A stretch of 64,000 bases of DNA. Source: a virus. This document shows positions 1-11,000 of this stretch, one piece after another. Each line of letters begins with the position of its first letter. The first letter of the stretch is position 1. The notes under the pieces are model-generated. The model was not told where the DNA came from and did not search any database. It saw only the letters and a program-made list of their open reading frames with translations. The stretch lies in IMG/VR virus record IMGVR_UViG_3300021074_000002, positions 1-64,000 of that record. One strand, written 5' to 3'. The translations under genes and the position numbers were made by a program.

Positions 1-2872
1 TTTCTACAGGAGCACCAAATATTATAGTGTTATCTGAAGAGTATTTAACAAGATTAGCTGGATTTCCAGCATAATCATATGTAGGCAACCATTCATCGTT
101 TAATAAAGGAAACACTGACATCCCACTGGTTCCAGTTGTACCAGAGGTTCCTGTTGTTCCACTTATTCCAGATGTTCCTGAAGTACCTGTTGTGCCTGAA
201 GTACCTGAAGTGCCAGACGTAGCACTTGTTCCTGATGTACCTGATGTAGCACTTGTTCCTGAGGTAGCAGAAGTACCACTTGTTGCAGAAGATCCACTTG
301 TACCAGCGGTAGCTGATGTGCCACTGGTTCCTGTTGTACCACTTGTACCAGAAGTAGCTGATGATCCTGACGAACCGCTTGTACCTGTAGTACCGCTAGT
401 TCCTGATGTTCCATTTATCCCTAATACAACAAGGGTAGTATCAACATATGAAGGATCTGTAGTTCCTTGATATTGCCATTGCATGTTACGAGCTGTGCCA
501 CTACTATTTATACCAACTGCTCTTATTATAATTCTATCTGTACTGAGAATCGCTATATTTGATGTTATTACCCATTGTGTATCATAAGCAGTTATGGTAC
601 CACTTAAAGCAGGAGTTACACCTACAGGATTTGCTCCAGATATAACTGTTGTGGTTAATCCATCCTGAGATCTTGTTAACACAACATATCCTGCTGTACA
701 ACTAACGTTTGTAGCAGAAAATCTACCATGAAATTTCCATATTCCTGCTAGAATAGTAGCTACTCCTGGATAACCTACCTCTGTACAATAACTATCAAAT
801 GCAACAAAAGCAGACGCATTTGTAATTCCAGTTAATGATTCTGTTGTTACTACCCCTGTTGATGGAATCCTGGTAAGTTTTTCATTATCAATGGTTATAG
901 TAGCAGCACTACTATTTGTTAAATTAGTTAAAGATCCATAACCATTGGTTACAGTAATGACAGTTGCTGTTACTATTCTTATACACCAAGAGTTATTGTC
1001 CATAGCAGTTCCAGAGTTGGTCACTGTAAATTTCTGACCTACTACAAATCCATCTGTTATAAAACTGCCTGGTGATGCTCCTGATGCTGTGAGTGTTCCT
1101 GCTGCTGCTGAAAATGTGAATAATCTACTTGCAGACGCTTGGGAACTAGGAACTAAAAAAGTATCTGATCCAACATCATAATATAATCTTTGTCCTGTTA
1201 TCTGTCCAGCAGAACCATCAAGCCCACTTGTTCCACTTGTACCAGTTGTACCGCTTGTTGCTGAAGTTCCAGAACTTCCTGATGTACTGCTAGATCCTGA
1301 ACTTCCACTTGTACCACTAGTTCCATTTATACCACTTGTACCTGATGTACCTGAAGTACCTGTTGTACCACTGGTACCATTAACACCGCTTGAACCTGCA
1401 CTTCCTGATGTACCAGAAGTAGCAGAAGTCCCTGATGTGCCAGTAGTACCAGAAGTTCCACCAGTTCCGTTAGTACCTGAAGTTCCACTAGTGCCTGATG
1501 TACCAGATGTAGCAGATGAACCGCTTGTCCCAGAAGTCCCACCCGTTCCATCTGTTGCACTTGTCCCAGATGTACCTGTAGTTCCAGATGTACCTGTAGT
1601 TCCACTCGTACCTGATGTAGCACTAGATCCCGAAGTACCAGAAGTACCTGTAGTTCCACTAGTTCCTCCAGTTCCATCCGTACCACTTGTACCTGATGTT
1701 CCTGTTGTACCAGACGTCCCACTAGTTCCTGTAGTACCACTTGTACCCGAAGTTGCTGAAGTTCCACTAGTCCCTGATGTAGCAGAAGTGCCACTAGTTC
1801 CACTAGTACCACCAGTAGCTGAAGTTCCAGAAGTACCTGTGGTACCACTTGTGCCTGTGGTACCACTAGTACCAGTTGTACCTGATGTACCTGTGGTTCC
1901 ACTAGTCGCAGATGTACCACTAGTACCTGTGGTTCCACTTGTTCCACTAGTTCCATCAGTACCCGAAGTTCCACTAGTAGCTGATGTACCGCTTGTACCA
2001 GATGTTCCACTAGTCCCATCTGTACCAGATGTTCCACTAGTCCCAGATGTTCCACTTGTACCACTTGTGCCAGTAGTTCCAGAGGTCCCTGTAGTTCCAC
2101 TTGTTCCAGAAGTTCCTCGTGTTCCAGAAGTTCCTGAAGTTCCAGGGATACCTAATATATTAATTGTGAATATATCATTGAGATTTGGATCTGTTCCTCC
2201 TGATGCTATTTGAATTACATTATAATTCTCAAAGCCTGGGACTATTGGGGTTACAGCAGTAATTTGTAACATTTTAAATGTAGCAGAATTATTAGCCTGA
2301 ACTAATTTGATTATACTACCGATAGTCATTGAATCTAAATATGCAGCAAATGATACACTTGGACTATAAGAAAAGTTATCTATGGCAATGGATGTAGTTG
2401 ATACTCCCCAACTAGGAGAATCAAGAGTGAAATAACCATTTCCTGGATCTACGTTAGTATCTGTATTATCAGAAAATCTCCACATTGCAAGATTACCTTC
2501 GTATCCTGATGTACCACTTGTTCCCGTAGTACCAGATGTTCCTGTTGTTCCACTAGTGCCTGTTGTACCAGAAGTGCCTGTTGTTCCACTAGTACCTGAT
2601 GTACCATCTATGCCAGAGGTTCCATCTATACCTGTTGTACCAGATGTTCCAGATGTTCCATTAGTACCTGATGAACCCATACCACTAGTTCCACTTGTAC
2701 CATTTGTACCACTAAATCCACCATTTCTAACAACATCATTCAAATGTTGAAGGGCCTCTTCTATTGTATCATTGGTATTAACTCCTATATAGACTAGCCT
2801 TTCTCCTTCATAGAATACACAGGCAGAACTTAATGTTATAGGACATGGGATTGCATTACATCTTACATCCAT
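1..2872 (-). CDS. Collagen-like tail fibre / adhesin, C-terminus beyond window
   Basis: An open minus-strand frame runs from ATG at 2872 off the left edge (957 codons seen). I checked that it has no in-frame stop, including the non-repetitive parts. The order is: a ~55-residue N-terminal head with Cys residues, a Gly-Thr-Ser collagen-like stretch (about 2712-2504), a ~110-residue globular domain, a long Gly-X-Y stretch (about 2152-1225), a ~260-residue globular domain, a third Gly-X-Y stretch (about 418-129) and the start of another domain. The repeats are GTSGTTG-type triplets without proline. Phage proteins of this build form trimeric fibres that display receptor-binding domains. Two globular domains end alike (TDPNLNDIFTINILGI and TDPSYVDTTLVVLGI, each just before Gly-X-Y), so the protein looks built from duplicated modules. 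It is the last late gene seen, 82 bp after the 1696-aa gene. The receptor is unknown. Confidence 0.85.
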   Translation of the reverse strand, partial: MDVRCNAIPCPITLSSACVFYEGERLVYIGVNTNDTIEEALQHLNDVVRNGGFSGTNGTSGTSGMGSSGTNGTSGTSGTTGIDGTSGIDGTSGTSGTTGTSGTTGTSGTTGTSGTTGTSGTSGYEGNLAMWRFSDNTDTNVDPGNGYFTLDSPSWGVSTTSIAIDNFSYSPSVSFAAYLDSMTIGSIIKLVQANNSATFKMLQITAVTPIVPGFENYNVIQIASGGTDPNLNDIFTINILGIPGTSGTSGTRGTSGTSGTTGTSGTTGTSGTSGTSGTSGTSGTDGTSGTSGTSGTSATSGTSGTDGTSGTSGTTGTSGTSATSGTTGTSGTTGTSGTTGTSGTTGTSGTSATGGTSGTSGTSATSGTSGTSATSGTSGTTGTSGTSGTTGTSGTSGTDGTGGTSGTTGTSGTSGSSATSGTSGTTGTSGTTGTSGTSATDGTGGTSGTSGSSATSGTSGTSGTSGTNGTGGTSGTTGTSGTSATSGTSGSAGSSGVNGTSGTTGTSGTSGTSGINGTSGTSGSSGSSSTSGSSGTSATSGTTGTSGTSGLDGSAGQITGQRLYYDVGSDTFLVPSSQASASRLFTFSAAAGTLTASGASPGSFITDGFVVGQKFTVTNSGTAMDNNSWCIRIVTATVITVTNGYGSLTNLTNSSAATITIDNEKLTRIPSTGVVTTESLTGITNASAFVAFDSYCTEVGYPGVATILAGIWKFHGRFSATNVSCTAGYVVLTRSQDGLTTTVISGANPVGVTPALSGTITAYDTQWVITSNIAILSTDRIIIRAVGINSSGTARNMQWQYQGTTDPSYVDTTLVVLGINGTSGTSGTTGTSGSSGSSATSGTSGTTGTSGTSATAGTSGSSATSGTSATSGTSATSGTSGTSATSGTSGTSGTTGTSGTSGISGTTGTSGTTGTSGMSVFPLLNDEWLPTYDYAGNPANLVKYSSDNTIIFGAPVE
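129..418 (-). repeat. Gly-Thr-Ser collagen-like coding repeat, tract 3
   Basis: Degenerate 9-bp-based repeat that reads as Gly-X-Y triplets (mostly GTS and GTT) in the fibre frame. The other two minus frames and the plus strand also stay open across it, giving false ORFs. Confidence 0.85.
1225..2152 (-). repeat. Gly-Thr-Ser collagen-like coding repeat, tract 2
   Basis: About 0.9 kb of Gly-X-Y triplets in the fibre frame, with occasional substitutions (GTR, GTD, GTN, GSS). It is the main stalk of the fibre. All frames are open because the repeat lacks stops. Confidence 0.88.
2504..2712 (-). repeat. Gly-Thr-Ser collagen-like coding repeat, tract 1
   Basis: About 70 residues of Gly-X-Y triplets next to the N-terminal head of the fibre, including GMG, GID and GTN variants. 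Confidence 0.85.
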
Positions 2873-2954
2873 TGTAGTAGTATTAGAGATATGTAAAATT
2901 AATTATTTATACCTTAAGTTTTTATATTTTAGAAAGATAAATGACATAATATAG

Positions 2955-5900
2955 CTATCTTATACCATAGTTTGCTTGAATCTTAACTCCCATGTCTTTA
3001 GCTAACTCAGGATAGAACATTGGTAAATATCCTATCATTTGATTTGTAAATGGAAAAACCTTCATCCAGTATTTAATTACTTGATTACTTTTTTCAAGTT
3101 TTTCATTACCTGTAGAAATTGCCCAGTTTTCTATCATGAAATTTTTTGTTCCTTTTGTCATATTATCTAACAGTGATATAGATGGAAATATACCTTTAGA
3201 TACTAATCCTAAGAAGCTTGTAGGATCATAAAAATATGAAAGTTCATCTTTAAATTTATCAAAGGTCCTCACCATAAATCTATATTGACTCTTTACTGCA
3301 GGATCTTCGTCATCTGGTGGTGCATAAGCTTTTAAAGCCATAACCATACCTATCATTATACTCATAAATATAACATCGATTAGTTGAGCCTTAATATTAC
3401 TTCTTACAAGATCCATAAATTGAGTCTCAGTCATGTTGAGAGTTTTACCTGTATCTTTTTTATACTCAGCTTTTTTCTTTTCAAAAAGTTCTCTCATGTA
3501 ATCTACACCTTTTTCATTTGCTATCAATGAATTTTTAAGATTACCAATTGATCCAAGAAAATCATCAGATAAGACTTTAAATACCATTCGCATTCTACCC
3601 CATTCATAAGCATCAGAAGCAGAATTATATTTCATATTTCCCATACGAACATCCACAAGACGAGGGATCCAGTTCTTAAAGACCATAAAACTCTTACCAT
3701 AGATCTGCATGTTAATAGTTCTAAGATCATCTTCACTAAGATTACCTAATGCATTCTTACTTATTTGTTGCACTTTTCTTCTAAGTTCAACAACAGATTG
3801 TGATTTTTGATCTACTCCAGGAATAGTAAATTTATCATCTACTACTGTAGCTAATTTGAGAACTCCTTGAGTATCAATAAGATCATTTACATCTTTTTCA
3901 AATTCATCTTTGAGGGCAGATCGTTGTTCAGAAGTAACTTGATATTTATCTTTGTATTTATCAGTTGTTCTAAGATATTCTCTAACATTTAATACTTGAC
4001 CATCTTGAACAATTGTATTCTTTAAATATGCATAAAAGTTTGATGTCTGAACATTCCAATCTGATTGTCTCATAAAATACATAAGACCATCTTGAAGACT
4101 CTCTGCAGTTAATTTATTTAAACTCAACCTTTTAGCAACTTCTCTATTATAGTTTTCTGTTAATGGAAGAAAGTATTCAAGAGCTCCAAGCATTAGTTTA
4201 TGATTAGTGCCATTAAACTTATTTATTACAATCATTCCTTCAGCAGCAATGTAGTCAGTCTTGGTAAAATATGTTCCAGCATTAATCATAGAGTGGGAAT
4301 TACCACCAAAAAGGTTTGACGATGCTGATAACAAATTAAGACCTAATGTACTTAATTGAAACGTATTGTTTAATTGTGAAATAATTTTATTAACAGATAC
4401 TTGCCTTCCTTCAAGATCCTCAGGGAATATCTTTAGGCCAAGTTTTTTATTAAAAGTAGTTCCCCAACTACCCATTTTAAATAGTAATTGATCAAAAGTC
4501 TCACTTGTAATATATCTTTGACCATATATAATAGCCTTCATCATATCTTCAACAAGTTTAGAATTCTCATTATTATCAGGAGTAGTTTGAAGTTCTCCAG
4601 TAGTTTCATTATAATCAGTTTTGCCAAATATTGATGTAGCGATAGCTTTCTTAGTTTTTTCTACAGCAACAATTGCTTTAATTTGTTCTTCAATTTGAGA
4701 TAGATATTTATATCTAATAGCAGCTTCATTATAAAAAGCCATTGTTCTAAACAAATCAGTACTAAGTTCACCAGTTATATCGCTCGTAAAATATTTAGGA
4801 ATAACATTCACAGTTTTACCAGTGAGAGGATCAATCTGACCATAACCTATATCACCTTCATCTATGGATATATCTCTAAAGAACTGTTCTCCAAGTCTAA
4901 CCTGTCCACCTGTAATAAGTTTCTCTGTTAGTCCTTTTCTTACGAATGGAAGAAATACTCTGGCTTCTAGTTTATTAATATATCCCAGATCTTGATATTC
5001 ATTATTTTTCCTAATGATGTAGTCATAGAAATCTTTTGCAGCTTCGTTACCTTTAATATTTAATTGTTTCCATTCATCAGATATCCAAATATCCTTTGGA
5101 AACTTTTTAATTTGATCGTTCAATAGCCATCCTGGAGAGTTATCATATGATATTGAATATAGTTCTTCTGCATTTGCGATCTCTTTTTTAATAGTAGATG
5201 CTTCATCTGCAGCAGTTCCAACTCTATGTCTTTTTTCTATTCTATCTATTTCTTCTGCTAGTTTAACTTTAAGATGTTCTCTATAAGCTTCTACATCGAT
5301 ATTAGCTTTAATCCACGTACTATCCTTTTCTTGGATTTTCTTTCTGAGAGTCTTGTAAAATTCAGGTTTGTGTTCATCAATAAGTTCATTCTTATCTTTC
5401 TTTTTTATTAGATCAAAGAAAGTTTTCTTGTTAAGTCCTTTCTTAGCAGCTAATACTTCATAATTTTTCTTTAACTCTTCAAGTTCTTTACTTTCAGCTA
5501 GTGTATCTACTCCTGAATAGTAAAATGCTTTATTAGCTTTCTTATAGAGAAGTTCAATACTTTTTAATTGTAGAGTGGCAGTTGATGAGAATAATTTAGT
5601 GATACCTTTTATAATCTTTTCAGGAGATAATAAATTGTCAATACCTTCACTTTTAGCAATTATATCTGAAACATAATCGTTTAATACGTGTTCCATTTTC
5701 TTTTCAAGAAGTCTGGCAGCATACACTGTATCTTTTAGATCTTGTTGTAATGCTCTATTCTCTGGGGTATCTTCTTCAAACAATGATGCAAGACCTGTGT
5801 CAAGATCAGTATATACTTGAATAGCTTCCTGTGCAGTTTGTAATTCACCAGCAAAGTCATTTATTTCTTTTTCTGTAAACTTTAAAGGATCTTTACCTTT

Positions 5901-8045
5901 AAAATCAGTATTGTACTTTTCAATAGTAGCTTTGATTTGCTTATTCAAGATCTTTGATTGATCTAACAATGGCTTTAAATCACCTTTGATCTGTAGTTGT
6001 CTGATAGCAGTAAATAATGTATTTAACTGTTCAGCTTTAGTTTGTTTATCTGAAGGTAGCACTTTCTTTTCAGAGAATCGCCTATACATAGCATTCAACT
6101 TCTCAATCAGTATATCTACCTCTTTGATCCCTGTTTTCTCTGATTCAAGTCCTACAGGAAGTAAATAGTTCTGTGAAATCTTTTTAACATCAACATCACC
6201 AATTACTATATCAGTTAGTTTTGGAAGAATATTTAATTTGGCATTTGCTTCACTGTAGTTAGCTTGAATAGGAATCATTCGTGTCTGACCAAAATCCTCA
6301 GACTTAATACCATATGCATTCTGAAGGATAAGTTTATATTGTGTCATTTGATTATTCCAGGCAGTTACTTTATACCAAGGAACATCTTCATATTTCTTAC
6401 CCAGATTCATAAACTTCCAATCCAAAATATGTGTTTTCCCAGATTGTTCAACTGCTAAAAAGTCTATTGTTCCAGCAACTCCACGAGTAGGATCATGTAC
6501 AATAACCTCTGATTTAAATCTAGTACCATCTTTGAATGATTTTAAACGTGCTTCGAGATTGTCTCGTAATATCTCATATTTATCTCTTTCGAAAGCTTCT
6601 TTAAAATTTTTGAATACAGCATCGTAATCACTATCATCCTCAATGGAGACTCTTAAATATCCATTAGTATCAACAAGTTTATGAAATGCAAACTCTAGAG
6701 CAGCATGACCAGCTGTTCCTTTCTCAGCTTTAAGATCATCAATTGCTTTTTGGAAATCACTCTTAGTTAGATCTTTATCTTTGAAACGTCTTTCATACCA
6801 ACCTTTAATTAGATCTGTTACTCTACGAGGAATTTTAATTTTTCCTATATAGTAACCATTATCGTCCTCATTAGGTTGATCTTCTTTTTTAATGATTGAA
6901 TTTGAAACAGTATCCAGTTTATCAAAAATCATAGTTTGAGCATCCTTCTGAAGAAAGACTTTATCACTTTCTTCTCTAATGTCTTCAGCTGTACCTATGT
7001 CTTTACCAGATAGGATATCCATAGCAGCTTGATCAAACCCACTAGTTATAAACTTTTCTTTAAACCAATCGATTATAGCTCTCCACCATCCACCCACCTT
7101 ACTTAATAGTTCAGGTCTTTCTGTTACTCCTTCAGATTTATTGATAATAATTTCTGCAAGAATTTTTGCTATGGCTTCTTCTTTAAGTTTATTTACATCA
7201 GGTTTACCATCTTTACCTCTATATAATGGATCTGTTCCATATACCTTATTTATATTATCGAGAAGTTTAAATCCATTAACCTCACTTAGTAATTTCTTAT
7301 ATAAAGCAGGATTAGTTTGTTTAATGATGGCTACAGCAAAGTGCATTGCTTCTTCAGGAAGAACACCAACTTCAGCTCCCTGTACTACTTGAATTAACTT
7401 CTGCATAATAAATGCAGCACCATTAGCATCTTGCTTTATACCATTTACACTAATCTGTTCCAGACTTTGAATATTTACACCAATACGTTTCAAAAAATCT
7501 TTTACTGCAGAGACTGTTTTAGTAGAAGCTCTTGAGCTTGATGTAGTCCCAGACTTTGAGAATAGCACACCTTGTTGATCTACTTCTTGAGGACGTATTT
7601 CTATAATCTTCCTATATGTATTATTAGTCTCCCTAATACTAATTATCTGAGGGAACCTATCAGCTAACTCTCTTATGATTTTAACATGAGGATTAAAAAT
7701 TGTATCCCTTACCTCAGGTCTGATCAACAAAGGAGATACAGTAGGACCAGTAGTTATAAACAATGTATCATTGAAACTATGTATTACTCCACTCAATAGA
7801 CCCTTTATACCTTCTGCTGAGAGTTGAGGATTTTCTTCTAATGCCACTGAGACATTATTAACAATTCTTGATTTATCAACTGTTAACCAATCCTTAATTT
7901 CAGTAAGATTAGGATAGTAAAAATCATCAGTTAGTCCTTTGACATTTTTACTATATCCTCTTACAAACCTTTCAGCCAGAGATTTGCCATATACATCAGC
8001 AATCTTTTTAAATCCAGGAGTATTTGTATTTATACAGCCCATCAT
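2955..8045 (-). CDS. Giant virion-associated protein with PD-(D/E)XK nuclease domain
   Basis: 1696 aa. A RecB/Cas4-like PD-(D/E)XK nuclease core is visible at about residues 440-575: H447 in GTAGHAALEF, D528 in AGTIDFLAVE, D542-W-K544 in HILDWKF, and a QMTQY helix at 566-570. Earlier, LPEEAMHFAVAII (EEAMH at 231-235) resembles a zincin HExxH helix with the first His replaced by Glu, so protease activity is doubtful. The middle third is Lys/Glu-rich and probably coiled coil. A hydrophobic segment near the C-terminus (VIFMSIMIGMVMALKA) could be a membrane segment. The ATG overlaps the stop of the 5107-aa gene by 4 bp (ATGA), so the two are translationally coupled. Family context puts such proteins with the crAss cargo that enters the cell with the DNA. 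A DNA-processing role after entry is inference. Confidence 0.75.
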   Translation of the reverse strand: MMGCINTNTPGFKKIADVYGKSLAERFVRGYSKNVKGLTDDFYYPNLTEIKDWLTVDKSRIVNNVSVALEENPQLSAEGIKGLLSGVIHSFNDTLFITTGPTVSPLLIRPEVRDTIFNPHVKIIRELADRFPQIISIRETNNTYRKIIEIRPQEVDQQGVLFSKSGTTSSSRASTKTVSAVKDFLKRIGVNIQSLEQISVNGIKQDANGAAFIMQKLIQVVQGAEVGVLPEEAMHFAVAIIKQTNPALYKKLLSEVNGFKLLDNINKVYGTDPLYRGKDGKPDVNKLKEEAIAKILAEIIINKSEGVTERPELLSKVGGWWRAIIDWFKEKFITSGFDQAAMDILSGKDIGTAEDIREESDKVFLQKDAQTMIFDKLDTVSNSIIKKEDQPNEDDNGYYIGKIKIPRRVTDLIKGWYERRFKDKDLTKSDFQKAIDDLKAEKGTAGHAALEFAFHKLVDTNGYLRVSIEDDSDYDAVFKNFKEAFERDKYEILRDNLEARLKSFKDGTRFKSEVIVHDPTRGVAGTIDFLAVEQSGKTHILDWKFMNLGKKYEDVPWYKVTAWNNQMTQYKLILQNAYGIKSEDFGQTRMIPIQANYSEANAKLNILPKLTDIVIGDVDVKKISQNYLLPVGLESEKTGIKEVDILIEKLNAMYRRFSEKKVLPSDKQTKAEQLNTLFTAIRQLQIKGDLKPLLDQSKILNKQIKATIEKYNTDFKGKDPLKFTEKEINDFAGELQTAQEAIQVYTDLDTGLASLFEEDTPENRALQQDLKDTVYAARLLEKKMEHVLNDYVSDIIAKSEGIDNLLSPEKIIKGITKLFSSTATLQLKSIELLYKKANKAFYYSGVDTLAESKELEELKKNYEVLAAKKGLNKKTFFDLIKKKDKNELIDEHKPEFYKTLRKKIQEKDSTWIKANIDVEAYREHLKVKLAEEIDRIEKRHRVGTAADEASTIKKEIANAEELYSISYDNSPGWLLNDQIKKFPKDIWISDEWKQLNIKGNEAAKDFYDYIIRKNNEYQDLGYINKLEARVFLPFVRKGLTEKLITGGQVRLGEQFFRDISIDEGDIGYGQIDPLTGKTVNVIPKYFTSDITGELSTDLFRTMAFYNEAAIRYKYLSQIEEQIKAIVAVEKTKKAIATSIFGKTDYNETTGELQTTPDNNENSKLVEDMMKAIIYGQRYITSETFDQLLFKMGSWGTTFNKKLGLKIFPEDLEGRQVSVNKIISQLNNTFQLSTLGLNLLSASSNLFGGNSHSMINAGTYFTKTDYIAAEGMIVINKFNGTNHKLMLGALEYFLPLTENYNREVAKRLSLNKLTAESLQDGLMYFMRQSDWNVQTSNFYAYLKNTIVQDGQVLNVREYLRTTDKYKDKYQVTSEQRSALKDEFEKDVNDLIDTQGVLKLATVVDDKFTIPGVDQKSQSVVELRRKVQQISKNALGNLSEDDLRTINMQIYGKSFMVFKNWIPRLVDVRMGNMKYNSASDAYEWGRMRMVFKVLSDDFLGSIGNLKNSLIANEKGVDYMRELFEKKKAEYKKDTGKTLNMTETQFMDLVRSNIKAQLIDVIFMSIMIGMVMALKAYAPPDDEDPAVKSQYRFMVRTFDKFKDELSYFYDPTSFLGLVSKGIFPSISLLDNMTKGTKNFMIENWAISTGNEKLEKSNQVIKYWMKVFPFTNQMIGYLPMFYPELAKDMGVKIQANYGIR

Positions 8046-11000
8046 AGTTTACATTTTAAATCTTCGATAAATTCTGATTGAGTATAATCATGTATAGGAA
8101 CACTTTCAAAATCTTGATTTAATTTTTCAAGGGTTCCTAATCCAAGAGCTTCTAATTTAGATAATTGCTCAGCAGTAAGACTGTTGTAGAATCCTTTTAT
8201 TGTGTCTTGTCCTTGTAAAGATACAGATTTTTCTTGTCCAGGTATATAGAAATGTTCAGGGTTTTCTTTGTTAATAAACAACGAGCCTGATGCCCTGGAC
8301 ATTCCTACATATAACAATGCATGTTTCTCAGTGGAGATCTGTTTACCGTTACTGTATAGTTTAGAACTATCATATCTTGGTAATGTAGATGCATCAAAGA
8401 ATACATTCTTTATAGTAGTACCTTGACTCTTGTGAATCGTTACAGCATAGCCATAATCAATACCTTTCTCTACAACCATCTCTGGGAAGTCTTTCTTGAT
8501 TTCAGCATGTCCTGATGTTTTATCTTGCAAATTAAGAGATTCCATACTTCCTGTTTCAGGATTAAAAATATAATCACCTCCTAAATTAGTTTCCATAAAA
8601 TATGCACCAACTGATTCAAGTTTATTATAGAATTGTGCCCAGGCAGCACCAGTCTTAGAACTTATTGCATATTTCTTTGCAGCAAGTAGATCTACCATCA
8701 TTCTACTAATGGTTGCGTTATTCTCATCGAAATCTGCTTGTGTCAATTCTTGAAAAGTTAACGCATCACTATTACTAAGTTGTAAATATCTAGAAGTTGC
8801 TTTCTCAGATACATTTACACCAGCTTTCTTTAGCATTCCTAACTTCTTAGATTTAGCAACAATATTATACTGCGAACCATTTTTGGTTACACTAGTAATA
8901 ATATATCTAATACTGTTAGCAATATTTTGATTCTCAATCTGTTTAGTGTTATATCCACCATATCCTACAATAGCAAGACCCTCTTTAGGATCACCCTCGA
9001 AACCTAAGGCTTTCTTAATCTTGTTATTAACAGCTTTAACTGAAGCATTCGTATAAGAGATTAACATTGTATCCTCTGGTTCTTCTTGTATTTTCTTAGC
9101 TAAAGCCCTATTAAATTCCATCTCATTAAGATATTGGATATCATCACTGCCTTCTACTACAGGAATTTTACCATTAGGGTTCTCTCTAATATATCCCAGG
9201 GCTTTTAACATTGTATCGTTTGAAGTTCTTTTTACCTCTGTTAACGTTACTTGTTTATTATCAGTGAATGCTTTTGATACAAGTTTCTTCTCTGGATTTG
9301 AAATATTTACTTCAGGAATCTGCATAATATCTCCCATGAAGATAATCTTCAAATCCATACTTTCTGCTACTTTCTTAATTCTATCATAATCTTTACCTGA
9401 TAACATAGATGACTCATCAATCACTATTACGTTATTACTCAAACCTAATCTATCTTTGAATTTTTTAGTAGCAATCGTTGTGTAACTCTGCTTGATAGGA
9501 TCATATTTCTCAGTAATAGAAGATTGTACAGTGAAAGGTAAGCTTCTACTACCAGTTTTGATAGTAGCAAAACCTAATTCTGCTACAGCAGCGTGAGTAG
9601 GAGCTAAATAAACAAAGTTATACCTACCTCCTAAATAATTCTGAAGATAACCAATCACTGAAGTCTTGCCTGTTCCAGCAGCTCCTTGTAATGTAATTAC
9701 TCTCTCATCTTGTGTAGTAGCAAAGTCTGACAACGCTTCCATGGCCTTTTCCTGGCTACCAGTTAACGTGAATTGTGTCTTGATAGTCTTGCCTTTATAT
9801 GAGAATGTTCCTTGATGATTTGTCTCAGGATTGTCTTTCTCTGCCCTATCATCAATAGATTCTTCCTCGTCTGATTTATACTCTGATCGATTATATAAAT
9901 CTTTCATATCTTGTCCAAGATCTGGTAGTTGCTGGAAAGGTTTATTATTCTGAGGATCGATGTTAGGATCTTTATTGAAAGCATCCATCAATTTCTGCTT
10001 GTCAACATTCTTACCCTTATATCCTTCGACATCAATAGCTTTCCCATCTAAAGTGTGAATAAAGTATTCTCTACCATAGTATCTATATACAGCATCACCA
10101 GCTATACCAGTCTCAACTGGCTCTGAAGGAATTTCTTCTTTCTTTTGAATAGGAACTTCATCTCTTACTTCATATTCCTTAGGAAGAATTATATTATCTG
10201 CAATACCTTCATATTCGTTAAGTTCTTTAAATAAATTTTTTATTTCAGATATACTATATCCAGCAAGAGAACTTCCTAGTTTTGTAACCAACAACTTTTT
10301 ATCAGGATGTTTATAAGCAAATTGATTCATTTCTTCTAATTCAGCTAATATTTCCTGAAGAGTGGATGATTTTTCAACATCCCAATGTTTCTTAGTAACT
10401 ACTGCATAAGACTGCCCTTGCAAACCTCTAGCCTGTCCCTGTATAGCTCCAAACTTTTGTTTAGCTAATAAAGCAGCTCCTTTACCATGAGTTTGTGGTC
10501 CTCCTTTCGAAGTACCTTCATTACTACCAAATACAAACACTTCATTAGATTTCAATGATGTGATGTTCTCTGGAGTATATTCTCTTTGACCAGACTGTTG
10601 TGGAGTAGGAGTAGCTACAGGTTCAGGTTTAGCAACAGATGTTGTATTATTGATTATAGCATTCTTAAATGCTACATAGACATCATTGTTAAACTTGGTT
10701 TTTAATTGATTATTATAAACGTCCCAAGCATCTACTATTTCTGCCTTTTTAGCATAGAGATGGATCTTTTTGTACTCTACTGCAAAAGAAACATAGGTAT
10801 CTTTTTGCAATGCATCATATCGTTCTTTAAATGATGCTATGATAGGAAGTTTAACACTATCATCCAGAAAATCTATAGGAAGTAACGCATTTGCTTTTTT
10901 ACTTTCTTTAGCCCAATCTAATAACTTATTCAACTTATCTTGAACTTCTTTATTATCTTCATACGTTTCAGAGATCTTACGTTCAATATCCAATTCGTAT

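Noticed and set aside
1327-2213. Long open frames on both strands across the repeat (Val-Pro-rich plus strand, Leu/Gln-rich minus strand)
   Set aside because: They are shadows of the Gly-Thr-Ser repeat. The Gly-X-Y frame alone continues through the non-repetitive flanks.
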